A stretch of DNA of 64,000 bases from Janthinobacterium sp. 67 (GCF_002797895.1 NZ_PGES01000001.1:2294001-2358000), one strand, 5' to 3'; positions 43,114 through 53,782 are shown, counted from the stretch's first letter. A program made the numbers and translations. The notes: a model not told the origin generated them from the letters alone.

Positions 43114-43140
43114 TGTTGCAATAGTATACATTTAGCAACA
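43114..43140. promoter_or_regulatory. Inverted repeat upstream of the peroxidase operon
   Basis: TGTTGC and GCAACA flank a 15-bp AT-rich centre with GTATAC, about 85 nt before the small gene at 43224. It could be the operator of a redox-responsive regulator, or part of the promoter; inferred from symmetry only. Confidence 0.35.
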
Positions 43141-43223
43141 AATACAAAAATATAGTTTTTGACGCAACAGGGGCTGCGGCGTAGTGTCGGTCGTCCCGAC
43201 AACCACGTAATGAGGAGCCTTCC

Positions 43224-43682
43224 ATGGCAAATCCACTGTGCTTACTGATGCCGGTACTACCCGGCACCAATCCGATCTCCATCGCCGCCGCGTTGCAGGA
43301 ATACCAGACGAAGATCAATGCCGCACTCACCAATATCGGTACCGTGCACTTTGCCCGCTTCACCCTGCTTGACCGCTCCCAGGCCAATCTGCTGCCCAAC
43401 ATCGGCAAGACGGCTACTTCCGATACCCTGATCATCGGCGTCATCACCGAGTATGACGGCAATTTCAATGCCTACATCGAAGATTTCGTGGCCCAGCTGG
43501 GCGAGGTATTCGACGCGCTGCTGCAGTTCGTCGTGGGCGGCAAGGCGCTGATGCCCGTTGCCGACCACGTGGCCGCATTCGAATCCTTCATCACCGCCAA
43601 CGACGCCGCGCAGCATGTGCCCAACACGGGCCTGTATAGCGCCTATCCGCAGACCGTCCAGCAAATCCTCGCTTCCGTCTGA
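43224..43682 (+). CDS. Small conserved partner protein of a DyP-type peroxidase
   Basis: A 152-residue soluble protein. The segment VHFARFTLLDRSQANLLPNIG, the ITEYDGNFNAYIEDFVAQLGEVFDALLQFV stretch (in part) and the PVADHVAAFESFI end resemble small proteins that I recall near peroxidase genes, but the family has no known function. GAGGAGC lies before ATG. It is 67 nt upstream of the peroxidase gene and probably in one operon. It may be a helper or a substrate-delivery protein; this is inference. Confidence 0.72.
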   Translation: MANPLCLLMPVLPGTNPISIAAALQEYQTKINAALTNIGTVHFARFTLLDRSQANLLPNIGKTATSDTLIIGVITEYDGNFNAYIEDFVAQLGEVFDALLQFVVGGKALMPVADHVAAFESFITANDAAQHVPNTGLYSAYPQTVQQILASV

Positions 43683-43749
43683 GCCTGAACCGAACGCCGC
43701 GCCGGGGCTGCGCAAGCGGCCCCGCCAACCCAGCCCCCGGAGAGACAGC

Positions 43750-45183
43750 ATGGCCGATCCCATCATCGATTACGACGACGTGCAAGGCACGATCCTGCGC
43801 GGCTACCGCGTCAACCTGGCGCGCCATTTCATCTTCAGCATCACGGATGCGGCGCAGGCGCGGCGCACCATCGCGGCCCTGCTCGACGGCAGCGACGGGC
43901 TGCCATCGATCACCACCGCGCGCCATATTCACCCCAAGCCGCCCTGCTTCGTCAATCTCAGTTTTACCGCTCCCGGCCTGTCCGCGCTGGGAGTGGCCGC
44001 GGCCGACCTGGCCACCTTTGACCAGGCATTCCAGCGGGGCGCGGCCGACCCGGCCAGCGTCGCCGCCGTGGGCGACGTGGGCGACAGCGCCCCCGAACAT
44101 TGGCTCGGCAACCTGGGACAAGCCACCGAGGCCGGACAGGTGCATGCGATGCTGAGCCTGTGGGTCAGCGAATCGGAGGTAGTGCTGCAGGCAACGTCGG
44201 CCACGCTGCGTGGCGCCTTTGCCGCCGGCTGGCGTGAACTGTATGCGCACGACGGCGTGGCCCTGCCAGGCAACCGCGTGCATTTCGGCTACCGCGACAA
44301 TATCGCCCAGCCCGACGTCGATGGCGCCCCGCCGCGCAAGCACGAGCACGAATACGACCCGGACCCGCTCAACAGCGTCAAGACGGGGGAATTCCTGCTC
44401 GGCTATCCGAATGAAAACGGCGGCACCTACCAGGTGCAGCCGCCGCAACTGTCCACCAACGGCAGCTATGCCGCCTTCCGCATCCTGGAGCAGGACGTGC
44501 CCCTGTTCGACAGTATATTGAGCCAGGGCGCGGCCAGTTCCGGGCTCAGCACCGAAATGGTGGCCGCCAAGATGTGCGGACGCTGGCGCAACGGCAATCC
44601 GCTCGTGCTCGCACCGGACGAACCGGGTCCCGTGCTGCCGAACGCCAGCCTGAACCACTTCCACTATGTCGATGCGCAGCCGGAAAAGGACGACACGCTG
44701 GGCCTGAAATGCCCGATCGGCGCGCATATCCGGCGCAACAATCCGCGCGACGAAGGCGTCGTGGGCACCTCGGCCCGCAACCACCGCATCGTGCGGCGCG
44801 CCATGCCCTATGGCAGCGAATACGATCCTGCCTCGCCCACCACGGAACGGCGGGGACTGGTCGGCTATTTCATCAATGCGAATCTGCGCAACCAGTTCGA
44901 ATTCCTGATGCAGCAATGGAACGATGACGCTACCTTCGTCAAAGCGGCCGTCGGCCCGGCCGGTCCCGAAGCGGGCAATGCCACGCTCAACATCAGCGGC
45001 CAGGACGTGTTCCTGGGTATCAACGACCCGGCCGTCAGTTCCTTCACCTTGCCCGGCGTGGGCCCCAAGGGCAGCGGCAATACGAAACTGCAGCATTTTT
45101 CGCGCAGCGTCATCACGCGCGGCGGCGTGTATTGCTTCTTCCCCAGCATCACGGGATTGCGCTACCTGGCAAACCTGAGTTAG
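43750..45183 (+). CDS. DyP-type heme peroxidase family protein
   Basis: A 477-residue protein of the dye-decolourising peroxidase superfamily. It has N-terminal DVQGTILRGY, the GxxD motif at residues 180-184 reading GYRDN (normally GxxDG; Asp183 kept, Gly replaced by Asn), the proximal heme ligand His326 in CPIGAHIRRNNPRD and Arg residues in NHRIVRRAMPYG. The end GVYCFFPSITGLRYL is typical. There is no signal peptide, so it is cytosolic. ATG 43750 has GGAGA upstream, chosen over an out-of-family N-terminal extension. It follows the small partner gene. Confidence 0.9.
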   Translation: MADPIIDYDDVQGTILRGYRVNLARHFIFSITDAAQARRTIAALLDGSDGLPSITTARHIHPKPPCFVNLSFTAPGLSALGVAAADLATFDQAFQRGAADPASVAAVGDVGDSAPEHWLGNLGQATEAGQVHAMLSLWVSESEVVLQATSATLRGAFAAGWRELYAHDGVALPGNRVHFGYRDNIAQPDVDGAPPRKHEHEYDPDPLNSVKTGEFLLGYPNENGGTYQVQPPQLSTNGSYAAFRILEQDVPLFDSILSQGAASSGLSTEMVAAKMCGRWRNGNPLVLAPDEPGPVLPNASLNHFHYVDAQPEKDDTLGLKCPIGAHIRRNNPRDEGVVGTSARNHRIVRRAMPYGSEYDPASPTTERRGLVGYFINANLRNQFEFLMQQWNDDATFVKAAVGPAGPEAGNATLNISGQDVFLGINDPAVSSFTLPGVGPKGSGNTKLQHFSRSVITRGGVYCFFPSITGLRYLANLS

Positions 45184-45216
45184 GCGGCGGGCGGGCCGCA
45201 GCGCGATTGACCCCGT

Positions 45217-45522
45217 TCAGGCAAACACGGGGCGGAAGAAACTGCGCTCGTAGCTGACGATGCAGCGCGTCTCTTCGGCGTAGCGGAAGGCGGCCTGGCA
45301 TTCGGCGTCCTGCATCGAATCGCTGCGGTACTGCTCGTACAGGGCCAGGCTGGGAAACGAGAACATGGCCAGCGCCACGTTGCTGGCGCCCTCGGACGGC
45401 AAAAAGTAGCCGTGGTGCTGGCCGCCGAAGCGTTCGACCAGCGGTATCCACAGCTTGCCGTAGGCTTCGAATTCCCGCAATTTGTACGGGTCGATGATGT
45501 AACGCAGGTAACAGGTGATCAT
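45217..45522 (-). CDS. NIPSNAP-family protein
   Basis: A 101-residue ferredoxin-like (dimeric alpha-beta barrel) protein: MITCYLRYIIDPYKLREFEAYGKLWIPLVERFGGQ begins the NIPSNAP domain and FSFPSLALYEQYRSD follows. Function is unknown; relatives include small monooxygenase-like proteins. The start overlaps the stop of the WD40-like gene (ATGA), so it is the last gene of a coupled trio. A longer upstream frame exists but does not fit the family. Confidence 0.85.
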   Translation of the reverse strand: MITCYLRYIIDPYKLREFEAYGKLWIPLVERFGGQHHGYFLPSEGASNVALAMFSFPSLALYEQYRSDSMQDAECQAAFRYAEETRCIVSYERSFFRPVFA

Positions 45523-46445
45523 GCGGTTTCCTTGTGAACGTTCAGATCCATCAGCATGCCAGATTCCCAGGAACCGATGGCGGCCAATGGCAAGCCAGGC
45601 AAAAAGTCCAGCGCGCACGGATACGTAAAATCTTCCTGCGCCAGGACGCCTAGACCCGGCCAGGCGTAGAACAACAGCTTGCCCTTGCCGATGCGTCCCA
45701 GCGCGCTGCCGTCGGGCAGCCAGCGCAAGGCGTCGCCCGTGCCGCCGCCTCCTTCAACCGGCGCGGTGGCCAGACAGCGGCCGTCGTCCATCGCATGCAC
45801 GGACAAGAATTCCTCGCCGTGCGCGTAATGCAGCACGGCCAGGCGCTCGCCATCGGGCGATGGGGCGCACGACGCCAGCTTGGGCAGCGACAGCCGCACG
45901 CGGCCGCCTCCCGCTTGCAGCGGCCAGTCCCACACGCTGCAGTAGTCGGGCGGCTGCACCTGCCCCTCGTCCACCGATTTGACGCCGTGCAGGACCAGCA
46001 AACGCCGCCCGCCATCGATGGCGTAGATTGCGCGCAGCATCTCGCCAGGGTGCTCCTGCGTGAACAGCAGGTCGCCCGTCTGCGCGTCGCGCACGCGCAG
46101 GCGGCCATCCCAGCCGCCGTCGACGAGATACCGGCCGCACGGCGACCACGCGGGGCCGCAGCCTTCGCCATCCTTCTTGTTCTGGAAGTTCAGCAGCGGC
46201 TGGCCTGCGTGGGCATCCACCACGGCCATCTGGCCAGTCGTGCTCTTGATGGCCAGCCGGCCGCCGTCGGGCGAAAACGCCATGCTGGAACAATGGGCGA
46301 TGAATTTGCCGCGCCACAGCTTCTGGCGCGCCGTCACGTCCCACAGCGCCAGATCGCGCCCCAGCACGGCCAGACGCGCGCCATCGGGCGAAAACCGCAC
46401 GCCGTAGGCGCAGCCCAGCTTCAGGGGCTTGCGCGTTGCCGTCAT
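45519..46445 (-). CDS. WD40-like beta-propeller protein
   Basis: A 308-residue protein built of repeated blades: VRFSPDGARLAVLGRDLALWD, MAFSPDGGRLAI, AWSPCGRYLVDGGWDGRLRVRD and SPDGERLAVL. The SPDG and WD pairs mark WD40-like repeats, about five or six here. There is no signal peptide, so it is cytosolic. The start overlaps the GNAT gene stop and the end overlaps the NIPSNAP gene start, both as ATGA. Such a fold usually binds partner proteins; no function can be named. Confidence 0.83.
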   Translation of the reverse strand: MTATRKPLKLGCAYGVRFSPDGARLAVLGRDLALWDVTARQKLWRGKFIAHCSSMAFSPDGGRLAIKSTTGQMAVVDAHAGQPLLNFQNKKDGEGCGPAWSPCGRYLVDGGWDGRLRVRDAQTGDLLFTQEHPGEMLRAIYAIDGGRRLLVLHGVKSVDEGQVQPPDYCSVWDWPLQAGGGRVRLSLPKLASCAPSPDGERLAVLHYAHGEEFLSVHAMDDGRCLATAPVEGGGGTGDALRWLPDGSALGRIGKGKLLFYAWPGLGVLAQEDFTYPCALDFLPGLPLAAIGSWESGMLMDLNVHKETA

Positions 46446-46951
46446 GGGCGCGCCAGCCGGTACACGACGCTGTCGATATCGTAATGGCGCTCCATGCCCG
46501 CGTATTGCATGCCCAGGCGCGTCATGACCTTGATCGATGCCGCATTGTCCGGGTGGGCCACGGCCACCACTTCGGGCGCACCGACGACGTCGAAGGCATG
46601 CGCGACGATGGCGGCCGCCGCTTCGCTGGCATAGCCCTGGCCCCAGCCCGTGCGGGCCAGGCGCCAGCCGATTTCATGCGGCTTGCTCTTGTCGCCATCG
46701 AGATGCTGCAGGCAGGCCATGCCCACCATCTCGCCATCATCGAGGCGTATCAGCGCCCACCACGAATAACCCCACTCGGCCCAGCGGCCGGTGACGCGCG
46801 TGACGCCCGCGCGCGTGTCCTCTTCCGTCTCGGGCTGGCCCGCGTTCAGATAGGTCATCACCTCGGGGTCGGTGTTGAGCGTGCGCATGCGCTCATAGTG
46901 GTTTTCCGTGATCGGTTCCAGGCGCAGGCGCGCCGTCGTGAGTATGGTCAT
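46442..46951 (-). CDS. GNAT-family N-acetyltransferase
   Basis: A 169-residue GNAT enzyme of the RimJ/RimL type: TILTTARLRLEPITENHYERM at the start, VGMACLQHLDGDKSKPHEIGWRLARTGWGQGYASEA with the acetyl-CoA loop (R/Q-x-x-G-x-G/A), and VVAVAHPDNAASIKVMTRLGM near the end. It transfers acetyl from acetyl-CoA to an unknown amine. AAGGA precedes ATG 46951. It is the first gene of the three-gene overlapping operon. The terminator at 46966 separates it from the phosphoribosyltransferase gene. Confidence 0.9.
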   Translation of the reverse strand: MTILTTARLRLEPITENHYERMRTLNTDPEVMTYLNAGQPETEEDTRAGVTRVTGRWAEWGYSWWALIRLDDGEMVGMACLQHLDGDKSKPHEIGWRLARTGWGQGYASEAAAAIVAHAFDVVGAPEVVAVAHPDNAASIKVMTRLGMQYAGMERHYDIDSVVYRLARP

Positions 46952-46965
46952 CGCATTTCCTTGGA

Positions 46966-47000
46966 CGAAAAAAAAGACGATACACGATCGTCTTTTTTTT
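46966..47000 (-). terminator. Terminator after the phosphoribosyltransferase gene
   Basis: GACGA and TCGTC form the core of a hairpin with A and T tracts on both sides (TTTTTTTT on the plus strand, and on the minus strand too), 17 nt downstream of the phosphoribosyltransferase stop. Confidence 0.75.
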
Positions 47001-47016
47001 GCAAGTGCGCACGCAA

Positions 47017-47562
47017 TTACTTGCCTGCTTCGCCCTTCTTGATCCACGCCGCCAGCTGGTGGGGACGCAGGCCATCGTAGTCTTCGAATGGCTGATGGAT
47101 CCACGGATTGTGCGGCAGTTCGTCGAGGAAGTAGTCGGGACGCACGACGGAGCAGCCCTTCAGCCAGATCACGGCCGACTTGACTTCGGTCACGTCAGGG
47201 AAGTTTTCCTTCAGGTGACGCGTGACCTTGTCCAGGGTGACACCCGAATCGGCCAGGTCGTCGACCAGCAGGATGCGGCCGGCCAGCGGGCCCTTGGTCA
47301 TGGTCATGTACTTGGCGATATCGAGGTCGCCGCGCACCGTGCCCGCGTCTTCGCGGTAGGAGCTGGTCGACAGGATGGCCAACGGCAAGTCAAAAATGCG
47401 CGAGAAGACGTCGCCGGGACGCACGCCGCCGCGCGCCAGGCACAATACCTGGTCGAATTTCCAGCCCGATTCGTAGACCTTGAGCGCCAGGCGCTCGATC
47501 AGGCGGTGGTATTCTTCCCAGTTGACCCAGAGGTGTTGATCGTTCGATTGTGGGGTAGTCAT
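47017..47562 (-). CDS. Phosphoribosyltransferase family protein (hypoxanthine/xanthine-type)
   Basis: A 181-residue type I phosphoribosyltransferase. The PRPP loop is RILLVDDLADSGVTL (residues about 96-110) and the N-terminal VLCLARGGVRPGDVFSRIF is the hood/PPi loop. Close relatives are annotated as hypoxanthine or xanthine-guanine phosphoribosyltransferase-like and salvage purine bases. It follows purA, so it fits purine metabolism. Substrate choice cannot be read from the sequence. Confidence 0.87.
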   Translation of the reverse strand: MTTPQSNDQHLWVNWEEYHRLIERLALKVYESGWKFDQVLCLARGGVRPGDVFSRIFDLPLAILSTSSYREDAGTVRGDLDIAKYMTMTKGPLAGRILLVDDLADSGVTLDKVTRHLKENFPDVTEVKSAVIWLKGCSVVRPDYFLDELPHNPWIHQPFEDYDGLRPHQLAAWIKKGEAGK

Positions 47563-47628
47563 GATAGTGGAATCTTATTATTAGCGTGATTAAAAAAATC
47601 CGCCTTGCGGCGGATTGTGTCCAGCAGC

Positions 47629-48945
<1,317 letters not shown>

Positions 48946-50106
48946 TTAACCTAAGTTTTTAAGAATCCAGCTACTACCATTATCGGCAAGTACCAGCACG
49001 CGATCGCACTCGAACTCGTCTTGTTCATTACTGTGACCCGGCATACTCTGGATCACGACCTCGCCCGCCTTGCGCAACTCGGCGATTTTTTCCTTCAATT
49101 CTGGCGCGCTGCCCCATGGGGCGCGGATCGAATGCTTCCGTTCCGCCGTTGGCAACAAGCGCGCCAGTTCGCGCAAATCGAGCGAGAAGCCGGTCGCGGG
49201 ACGTGCCCGGCCGAACGCTTCGCCGACGTGGTCATAACGGCCGCCGCGCGCAACCGCGTTCGGCAAGCCAGGTACATACAGCGCAAACATCGCGCCACTT
49301 TCATATTGGTAGCCGCGCAGGTCGGCCAGGTCGATCGCCACTTCGGCGCGGCCCAGCGCGGATCCTGCCAGCGCGGCCAGTTCGGCCAGCGCCTTCAGCA
49401 CGCCCGGCAGCGGCGGCAGCACTTCGCGCGCACGCGCCAGCACATCGATGTCGCCATACAGGTTCGGCAAGGCCAAGAGCGCATCGCGCGTGACGGCATC
49501 GTAGGATGCGGTCAGGGCGCGCAGGCCCGGCGCATCTTTCGCGCGCAGCAGGGTGTACAGCGCAGCTTCGTCGCGCACGGCGGCGGCGTCTTGCGCAATG
49601 ATAGCGCGCAACAGGCCGACGTGCGACAAATCCAGGCGGACGCTATCGAAACCGGCCAGCGCCAGCGAGGCGAGCGCCAGTTCCTGGATCTCGGCATCGG
49701 CTTCCAGGCCGGCGTGGCCATAGATTTCGGCGCCGATCTGCAGCGGCTCGCGGGTGGCGTGCAAACCCGACGGACGGGTATGCAGCACGCTGCCGGCGTA
49801 GCACAGGCGGGTCACGGTGGCACGGTTCAGCAGGTGGGCGTCGATGCGCGCCACTTGCGTCGTCATGTCGGCGCGCAGGCCGAGCATGCGGCCAGACAGC
49901 TGGTCGACCAGTTTGAACGTGCGCAGGTCGGTATCCTTGCCAGCGCCGGTCATCAGCGATTCCAGATACTCGAGCAGCGGCGGCATCACCAGTTCATATC
50001 CGTACAGACGGAAATTATCCAGCATGAGGCGGCGCAGCTCTTCGATCTTGCGCGCTTCCGACGGCAGAACATCGGCAATATTTTCGGGCAAAAGCCAATT
50101 CGGCAT
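48946..50106 (-). CDS. hisZ: ATP phosphoribosyltransferase regulatory subunit HisZ
   Basis: HisZ is a catalytically inactive histidyl-tRNA synthetase paralogue that forms a complex with short HisG, the first enzyme of histidine synthesis. Motifs are [23 protein letters not shown], the motif 2-like [31 protein letters not shown] and [11 protein letters not shown]. The start [10 protein letters not shown] at 50106 fits the family, though the ribosome site is poor. The gene lies between hflC and purA, a well-known order in Burkholderiales. The true histidyl-tRNA synthetase gene is at 57680. Confidence 0.95.
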   Translation of the reverse strand: MPNWLLPENIADVLPSEARKIEELRRLMLDNFRLYGYELVMPPLLEYLESLMTGAGKDTDLRTFKLVDQLSGRMLGLRADMTTQVARIDAHLLNRATVTRLCYAGSVLHTRPSGLHATREPLQIGAEIYGHAGLEADAEIQELALASLALAGFDSVRLDLSHVGLLRAIIAQDAAAVRDEAALYTLLRAKDAPGLRALTASYDAVTRDALLALPNLYGDIDVLARAREVLPPLPGVLKALAELAALAGSALGRAEVAIDLADLRGYQYESGAMFALYVPGLPNAVARGGRYDHVGEAFGRARPATGFSLDLRELARLLPTAERKHSIRAPWGSAPELKEKIAELRKAGEVVIQSMPGHSNEQDEFECDRVLVLADNGSSWILKNLG

Positions 50107-50296
50107 GAGGGAGCGAGATACGGAAGAAAGTTGAAAAAATGCATCATGCGAGGCAGCGGCGGGCGCGCCAGGCAAGAGGCCGAACCTGATATTTTACGCG
50201 AAAACACGGGCCTTTAGGGATAAGTTGTCCGAAACGCTGCCGCACAACCCTAAAAACACCGCATTTTACGCCTTCCCGCAACAGCCTGGCGGGCAC

Positions 50297-50330
50297 AAAA
50301 AAACGGGGCCGGCAATGACGCCGGCCCCGC
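50297..50330 (-). terminator. Terminator of the hfq-hflX-hflK-hflC unit
   Basis: CGGGGCCGGC and GCCGGCCCCG form a perfect 10-bp stem; on the minus strand a run of seven T follows (50297-50303). It ends transcription after hflC and isolates hisZ-purA. Confidence 0.88.
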
Positions 50331-50376
50331 TCATGCTGCACCCGTCCTCGCGGCCGGGGGCAGTGTCGATGCCGCC

Positions 50377-51264
50377 TTACTTCTTGGCCGAACCGGCTGC
50401 GCCGCCGCCCTTGAAGTACTTGAAGAACTCCGAACTCGGATCGACCACCATCACGTCGCCCTTGTCCTTGAACGTGGCGCGGTAGGCTTCCAGGCTGCGA
50501 TAGAACTTGTAGAACTCCGGATTCTTGCCAAACGCTTCCGCGTAGATCTGCGATGCCTTGGCGTCGCCCTCGCCGCGGATCTTCTCGGCTTCGCGGTACG
50601 CTTCGGCCAGGATCACCGTGCGCTGCTTGTCGGCGTCGGCGCGGATTTTCTCGGAGTCGGCCGAACCGGTCGAACGCAGCTCATTGGCCACGCGCACGCG
50701 CTCGGACTTCATGCGTTCGTACACGGAGTTGTTGATCTGCTCGACGTAGTCGACGCGTTTCAATCGCACGTCGACGATTTCCACGCCGATGGCCTTCGCT
50801 TCCGCCGACACCTTCGCCAGGATCGCTTCCATCACCTTGCCGCGCTGGCCCGAGATCACTTCGCGCACGGTGCGCTTGGTGATTTCATCGTTCAGCGCCG
50901 CCTTGACGATTTGCGACATGCGGTTGCGGGCCGGCTTCTCATCGCCGCCGAAGCTGCGGAAATACAGGCGCGGGTCGGCGATGCGCCATTTCACGTAGGC
51001 GTCGACGAGGATGTTCTTCTTCTCGGCCGTGATGAAGCGTTCCGGTTCCGGCGTGTCCAAAGTCAGGATGCGCTTGTCCAGGTACAGCACGTTCTGGAAC
51101 GGCGGCGGCAGCTTGAAGTACAGGCCCGGCGTGCTGATGACTTCCTTGACTTCGCCGAGGGCGAAGACGACCGCATACTTACGCTGGTCGACCACGAACA
51201 CGGTCGAGGACAAGAGCATGATCGCGATAAAGCCCGCGATCAGGGCGGCTACGATACGGTTCAT
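50377..51264 (-). CDS. hflC: HflC, regulator of FtsH protease
   Basis: A 295-residue membrane protein of the stomatin/prohibitin (SPFH) superfamily. The N-terminal membrane helix is IVAALIAGFIAIMLLSSTVFVV, the band-7 domain follows (YAVVFALGEVKEVI, PGLYFKLPPPFQNV), and a coiled-coil region is rich in Arg/Glu/Ala (SEKIRADADKQRTVILAEAYREAEKI). With HflK it forms a periplasmic ring complex that controls FtsH. It overlaps hflK by one nt, so the two are coupled. Confidence 0.97.
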   Translation of the reverse strand: MNRIVAALIAGFIAIMLLSSTVFVVDQRKYAVVFALGEVKEVISTPGLYFKLPPPFQNVLYLDKRILTLDTPEPERFITAEKKNILVDAYVKWRIADPRLYFRSFGGDEKPARNRMSQIVKAALNDEITKRTVREVISGQRGKVMEAILAKVSAEAKAIGVEIVDVRLKRVDYVEQINNSVYERMKSERVRVANELRSTGSADSEKIRADADKQRTVILAEAYREAEKIRGEGDAKASQIYAEAFGKNPEFYKFYRSLEAYRATFKDKGDVMVVDPSSEFFKYFKGGGAAGSAKK

Positions 51265-52556
51265 TAGCGGCTCTCCCGTTCACGCGAAGAGCGGCTGTCG
51301 CGGCGCTGATTGACTTCTACTGTCGGCATGGCTTCCTGTGGCAAAACGGTGTTGGCTGCGGGTGTCGCGGCAGCACGGGCGGCTGCAGCGGCAGCGTCGG
51401 TGGCGGCCGTCTGGGCGATCAGCTTGTCGAGCGGCAGGTACAGCAGATTGCTGCCCGTCTTCGCGTCGACCATGACCTTGCTGGCACTGCTGAACACCTG
51501 CTGCATCGTTTCGAGGTACATGCGGTCGCGCGTGACGACCGGCGCCTTCTGGTACTCGACCAGCACCTGCTTGAAGCGCGAAGCATTACCGGCCGCGTTC
51601 TCGGTCACCAGCGCGCTGTACGCTGCGGCTTCCTCCATCAGGCGGAATGCGGCGCCGCGGGCTTTCGGAATGACGTCGTTGGCGTAGGCCTGGCCTTCAT
51701 TCTTCTGGCGTTCGCGGTCCTGGCCTGCCTTGACGGCATCGTCGAAGGCGGCTTGCACCTGCTCCGGCGGCTGCACGGCCTGCATCGTCACGTTGGTGAT
51801 GACGGCGCCGACCTTGTAGCGGTCGAGAATCTGTTGCATCAGCTGCTGCGTATCGTAGGCCACCTTTTCGCGGCCTTCGTACAGCACGAAGTCCATCTTG
51901 CTGCGGCCGACCACTTCGCGGATCGCCGTTTCGGCGACCTGGCGCAAGGTGTCTTCCTGGTCGCGTGTGTTGAACAGCCACGCCACGGGATCTTTCAGGG
52001 TGTACTGCACCGCGAACTGGATGTCGATGATGTTTTCATCGTCCGTCAGCATCAGCGATTCGCTGGCCTGCTTGTTACGCAGCGACTGGCGGTAGCCCAC
52101 TTCCACCGTGCGCACCTGCGACACGTTGACGGTTTCGTCGGTCTGGAACGGGTACGGCCAGCGCCAGTTGAAACCGGCCGGCGTGGTGTGGCTGTACTTG
52201 CCGAACGTCAGCACGACGCCGTTCTGGCCCTCCTGCACGATGAAGGCGCCGCTGGCGAGCCAGATGAAGACGGCGATCACGCCGACCACGCCGGCGGTGA
52301 TGCCTGCGCCCTTCATGTCGGGACGCGGACCACCGCCACCACCGTTGTTATTGCCACCGTTGTCGGGACGGTTCTTCTGTCCGAAAAAGGCGTTCAGGCG
52401 CTGATTGAAATCGCGCCACAACTGATCGAGGTCCGGCGGACCTTCGCCGGGCTTTTTGCCTTCTTGGGCTTTCTTGCCGTCGTCCTTGCGATTGCCCCAG
52501 CGGGGATCGTTCAGGGACAACTTCAAGCCTGTTTTTTTGAGTAGGGAGACAAGCAT
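51264..52556 (-). CDS. hflK: HflK, regulator of FtsH protease
   Basis: A 430-residue SPFH protein, partner of HflC. The N-terminal part is Gly/Asn-rich (GGNNNGGGGGPRPD) and cytosolic. One membrane helix follows (AGVVGVIAVFIWLASGAFIV), then the band-7 domain (GVVLTFGKYSHTTPAGFNWRWPYPFQ, in part) and the coiled-coil with VTMQAVQPPEQVQAAFDDAVKAGQDRE. The C-terminal tail is Ala-rich. The start codon overlaps little of hflX, two nt apart. The ribosome site is weak, so translation may depend on coupling to hflX. Confidence 0.96.
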   Translation of the reverse strand: MLVSLLKKTGLKLSLNDPRWGNRKDDGKKAQEGKKPGEGPPDLDQLWRDFNQRLNAFFGQKNRPDNGGNNNGGGGGPRPDMKGAGITAGVVGVIAVFIWLASGAFIVQEGQNGVVLTFGKYSHTTPAGFNWRWPYPFQTDETVNVSQVRTVEVGYRQSLRNKQASESLMLTDDENIIDIQFAVQYTLKDPVAWLFNTRDQEDTLRQVAETAIREVVGRSKMDFVLYEGREKVAYDTQQLMQQILDRYKVGAVITNVTMQAVQPPEQVQAAFDDAVKAGQDRERQKNEGQAYANDVIPKARGAAFRLMEEAAAYSALVTENAAGNASRFKQVLVEYQKAPVVTRDRMYLETMQQVFSSASKVMVDAKTGSNLLYLPLDKLIAQTAATDAAAAAARAAATPAANTVLPQEAMPTVEVNQRRDSRSSRERESR

Positions 52557-52558
52557 AA

Positions 52559-53782
52559 CTATCGTGTTCCGACTTGGGAGTGGGTGGAAATCCTATCGTC
52601 CTCGCCAGGCTCTTCGTCCTGGTCCGGGGCGGCGCCATCGTGCTGGTCGTACTGACCGTCAAACTGATCTTCCTGCGATGCTTCATCGTTCTGATACAGG
52701 TGGGCCGAACCGGGCGCCTTCCTGGCCATCTCGACGATCGCATCGCGCAGCAGGTCGAGCCCGCTGCCCTTCTGCGCACTGACGAACACGCGACTGATCG
52801 TAGCATATTCGTCGCGCTCCACCGAAGGCTCCAGCCCGGCCGCATCGATCTTGTTCCACACGAGGATTTGCGGAATATGATCAGCGCCGATCTCTTTCAA
52901 GACCAGGTTGACCTGCTCGATCTGCTCCATGCGCACCGGCGACGCGGCGTCGACGACGTGCAGCAGCAAATCGGCATGGATGGTTTCTTCGAGCGTGGCG
53001 CGGAAGGCGGCCACCAGCTGATGCGGCAACTCGCGCACGAAGCCGACCGTGTCGGAGATCACCACGTTGCCCACTTCCTGGCCCAGGTAAACCCGGCGCG
53101 AGGTGGTGTCGAGCGTGGCGAACAACTGGTCGGCGACATACACGCCGGCCTTGGTCACGGCATTGAACAGGGTCGACTTGCCGGCATTGGTATAGCCGAC
53201 CAGGGACACCGAGAATGTGTGATTGCGGCCGCGCGCGCGGCGCTGCGTTTCGCGCTGCTTGTGCAGCTTTTCCAGACGTGCGCGCAAGGCCTTGACGCGC
53301 TCGCCGATCAGCCGGCGGTCGGTCTCGAGCTGCGTCTCGCCGGGACCGCGCAAGCCGATCCCGCCCTTTTGCCGCTCAAGGTGGGTCCAGCCGCGGATCA
53401 GGCGCGTGGCCAGATGTTGCAGCTGGGCCAGCTCGACTTGCAGCTTGCCCTCGTGGCTCTTGGCGCGCTGCGCGAAGATGTCGAGAATCAGGCTGGTACG
53501 GTCGAGCACCCGCACATTCAGGCGCTTTTCCAGATTGCGCTGCTGGGCAGGCGAGAGGGCGTGGTTGAAGATGACGATTTCCAGGCCATCGTTGACGACG
53601 ACGTCGCCAATTTCATCGGCCTTGCCGCTGCCGACGAAATACGCGGAATCGGGACTGGAACGCTTGGCCGTGATGGTGGAAATCGGGTCCGCGCCAGCAG
53701 AACGCGACAACAGCATGAGTTCCTCCATGCTGGCGGCGAAGTCGCTGTGACCGAAGTCAACCCCGACTAGTGCCGCGCGCAT
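52559..53782 (-). CDS. hflX: GTPase HflX
   Basis: A ribosome-associated GTPase that splits stalled 70S ribosomes, notably under stress. The N-terminal domain is followed by the HflX linker (RGPGETQLETDRRLIGERVK) and the G domain: G1 GYTNAGKST, G3 DTVGFVRELPHQLVAAF, G4 NKID. It has 407 residues; the last about 40 form an acidic Asp/Gln/Glu-rich tail (QEDQFDGQYDQHDG) not part of the core fold and probably flexible. It lies between hfq and hflK in one unit. Confidence 0.96.
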   Translation of the reverse strand: MRAALVGVDFGHSDFAASMEELMLLSRSAGADPISTITAKRSSPDSAYFVGSGKADEIGDVVVNDGLEIVIFNHALSPAQQRNLEKRLNVRVLDRTSLILDIFAQRAKSHEGKLQVELAQLQHLATRLIRGWTHLERQKGGIGLRGPGETQLETDRRLIGERVKALRARLEKLHKQRETQRRARGRNHTFSVSLVGYTNAGKSTLFNAVTKAGVYVADQLFATLDTTSRRVYLGQEVGNVVISDTVGFVRELPHQLVAAFRATLEETIHADLLLHVVDAASPVRMEQIEQVNLVLKEIGADHIPQILVWNKIDAAGLEPSVERDEYATISRVFVSAQKGSGLDLLRDAIVEMARKAPGSAHLYQNDEASQEDQFDGQYDQHDGAAPDQDEEPGEDDRISTHSQVGTR

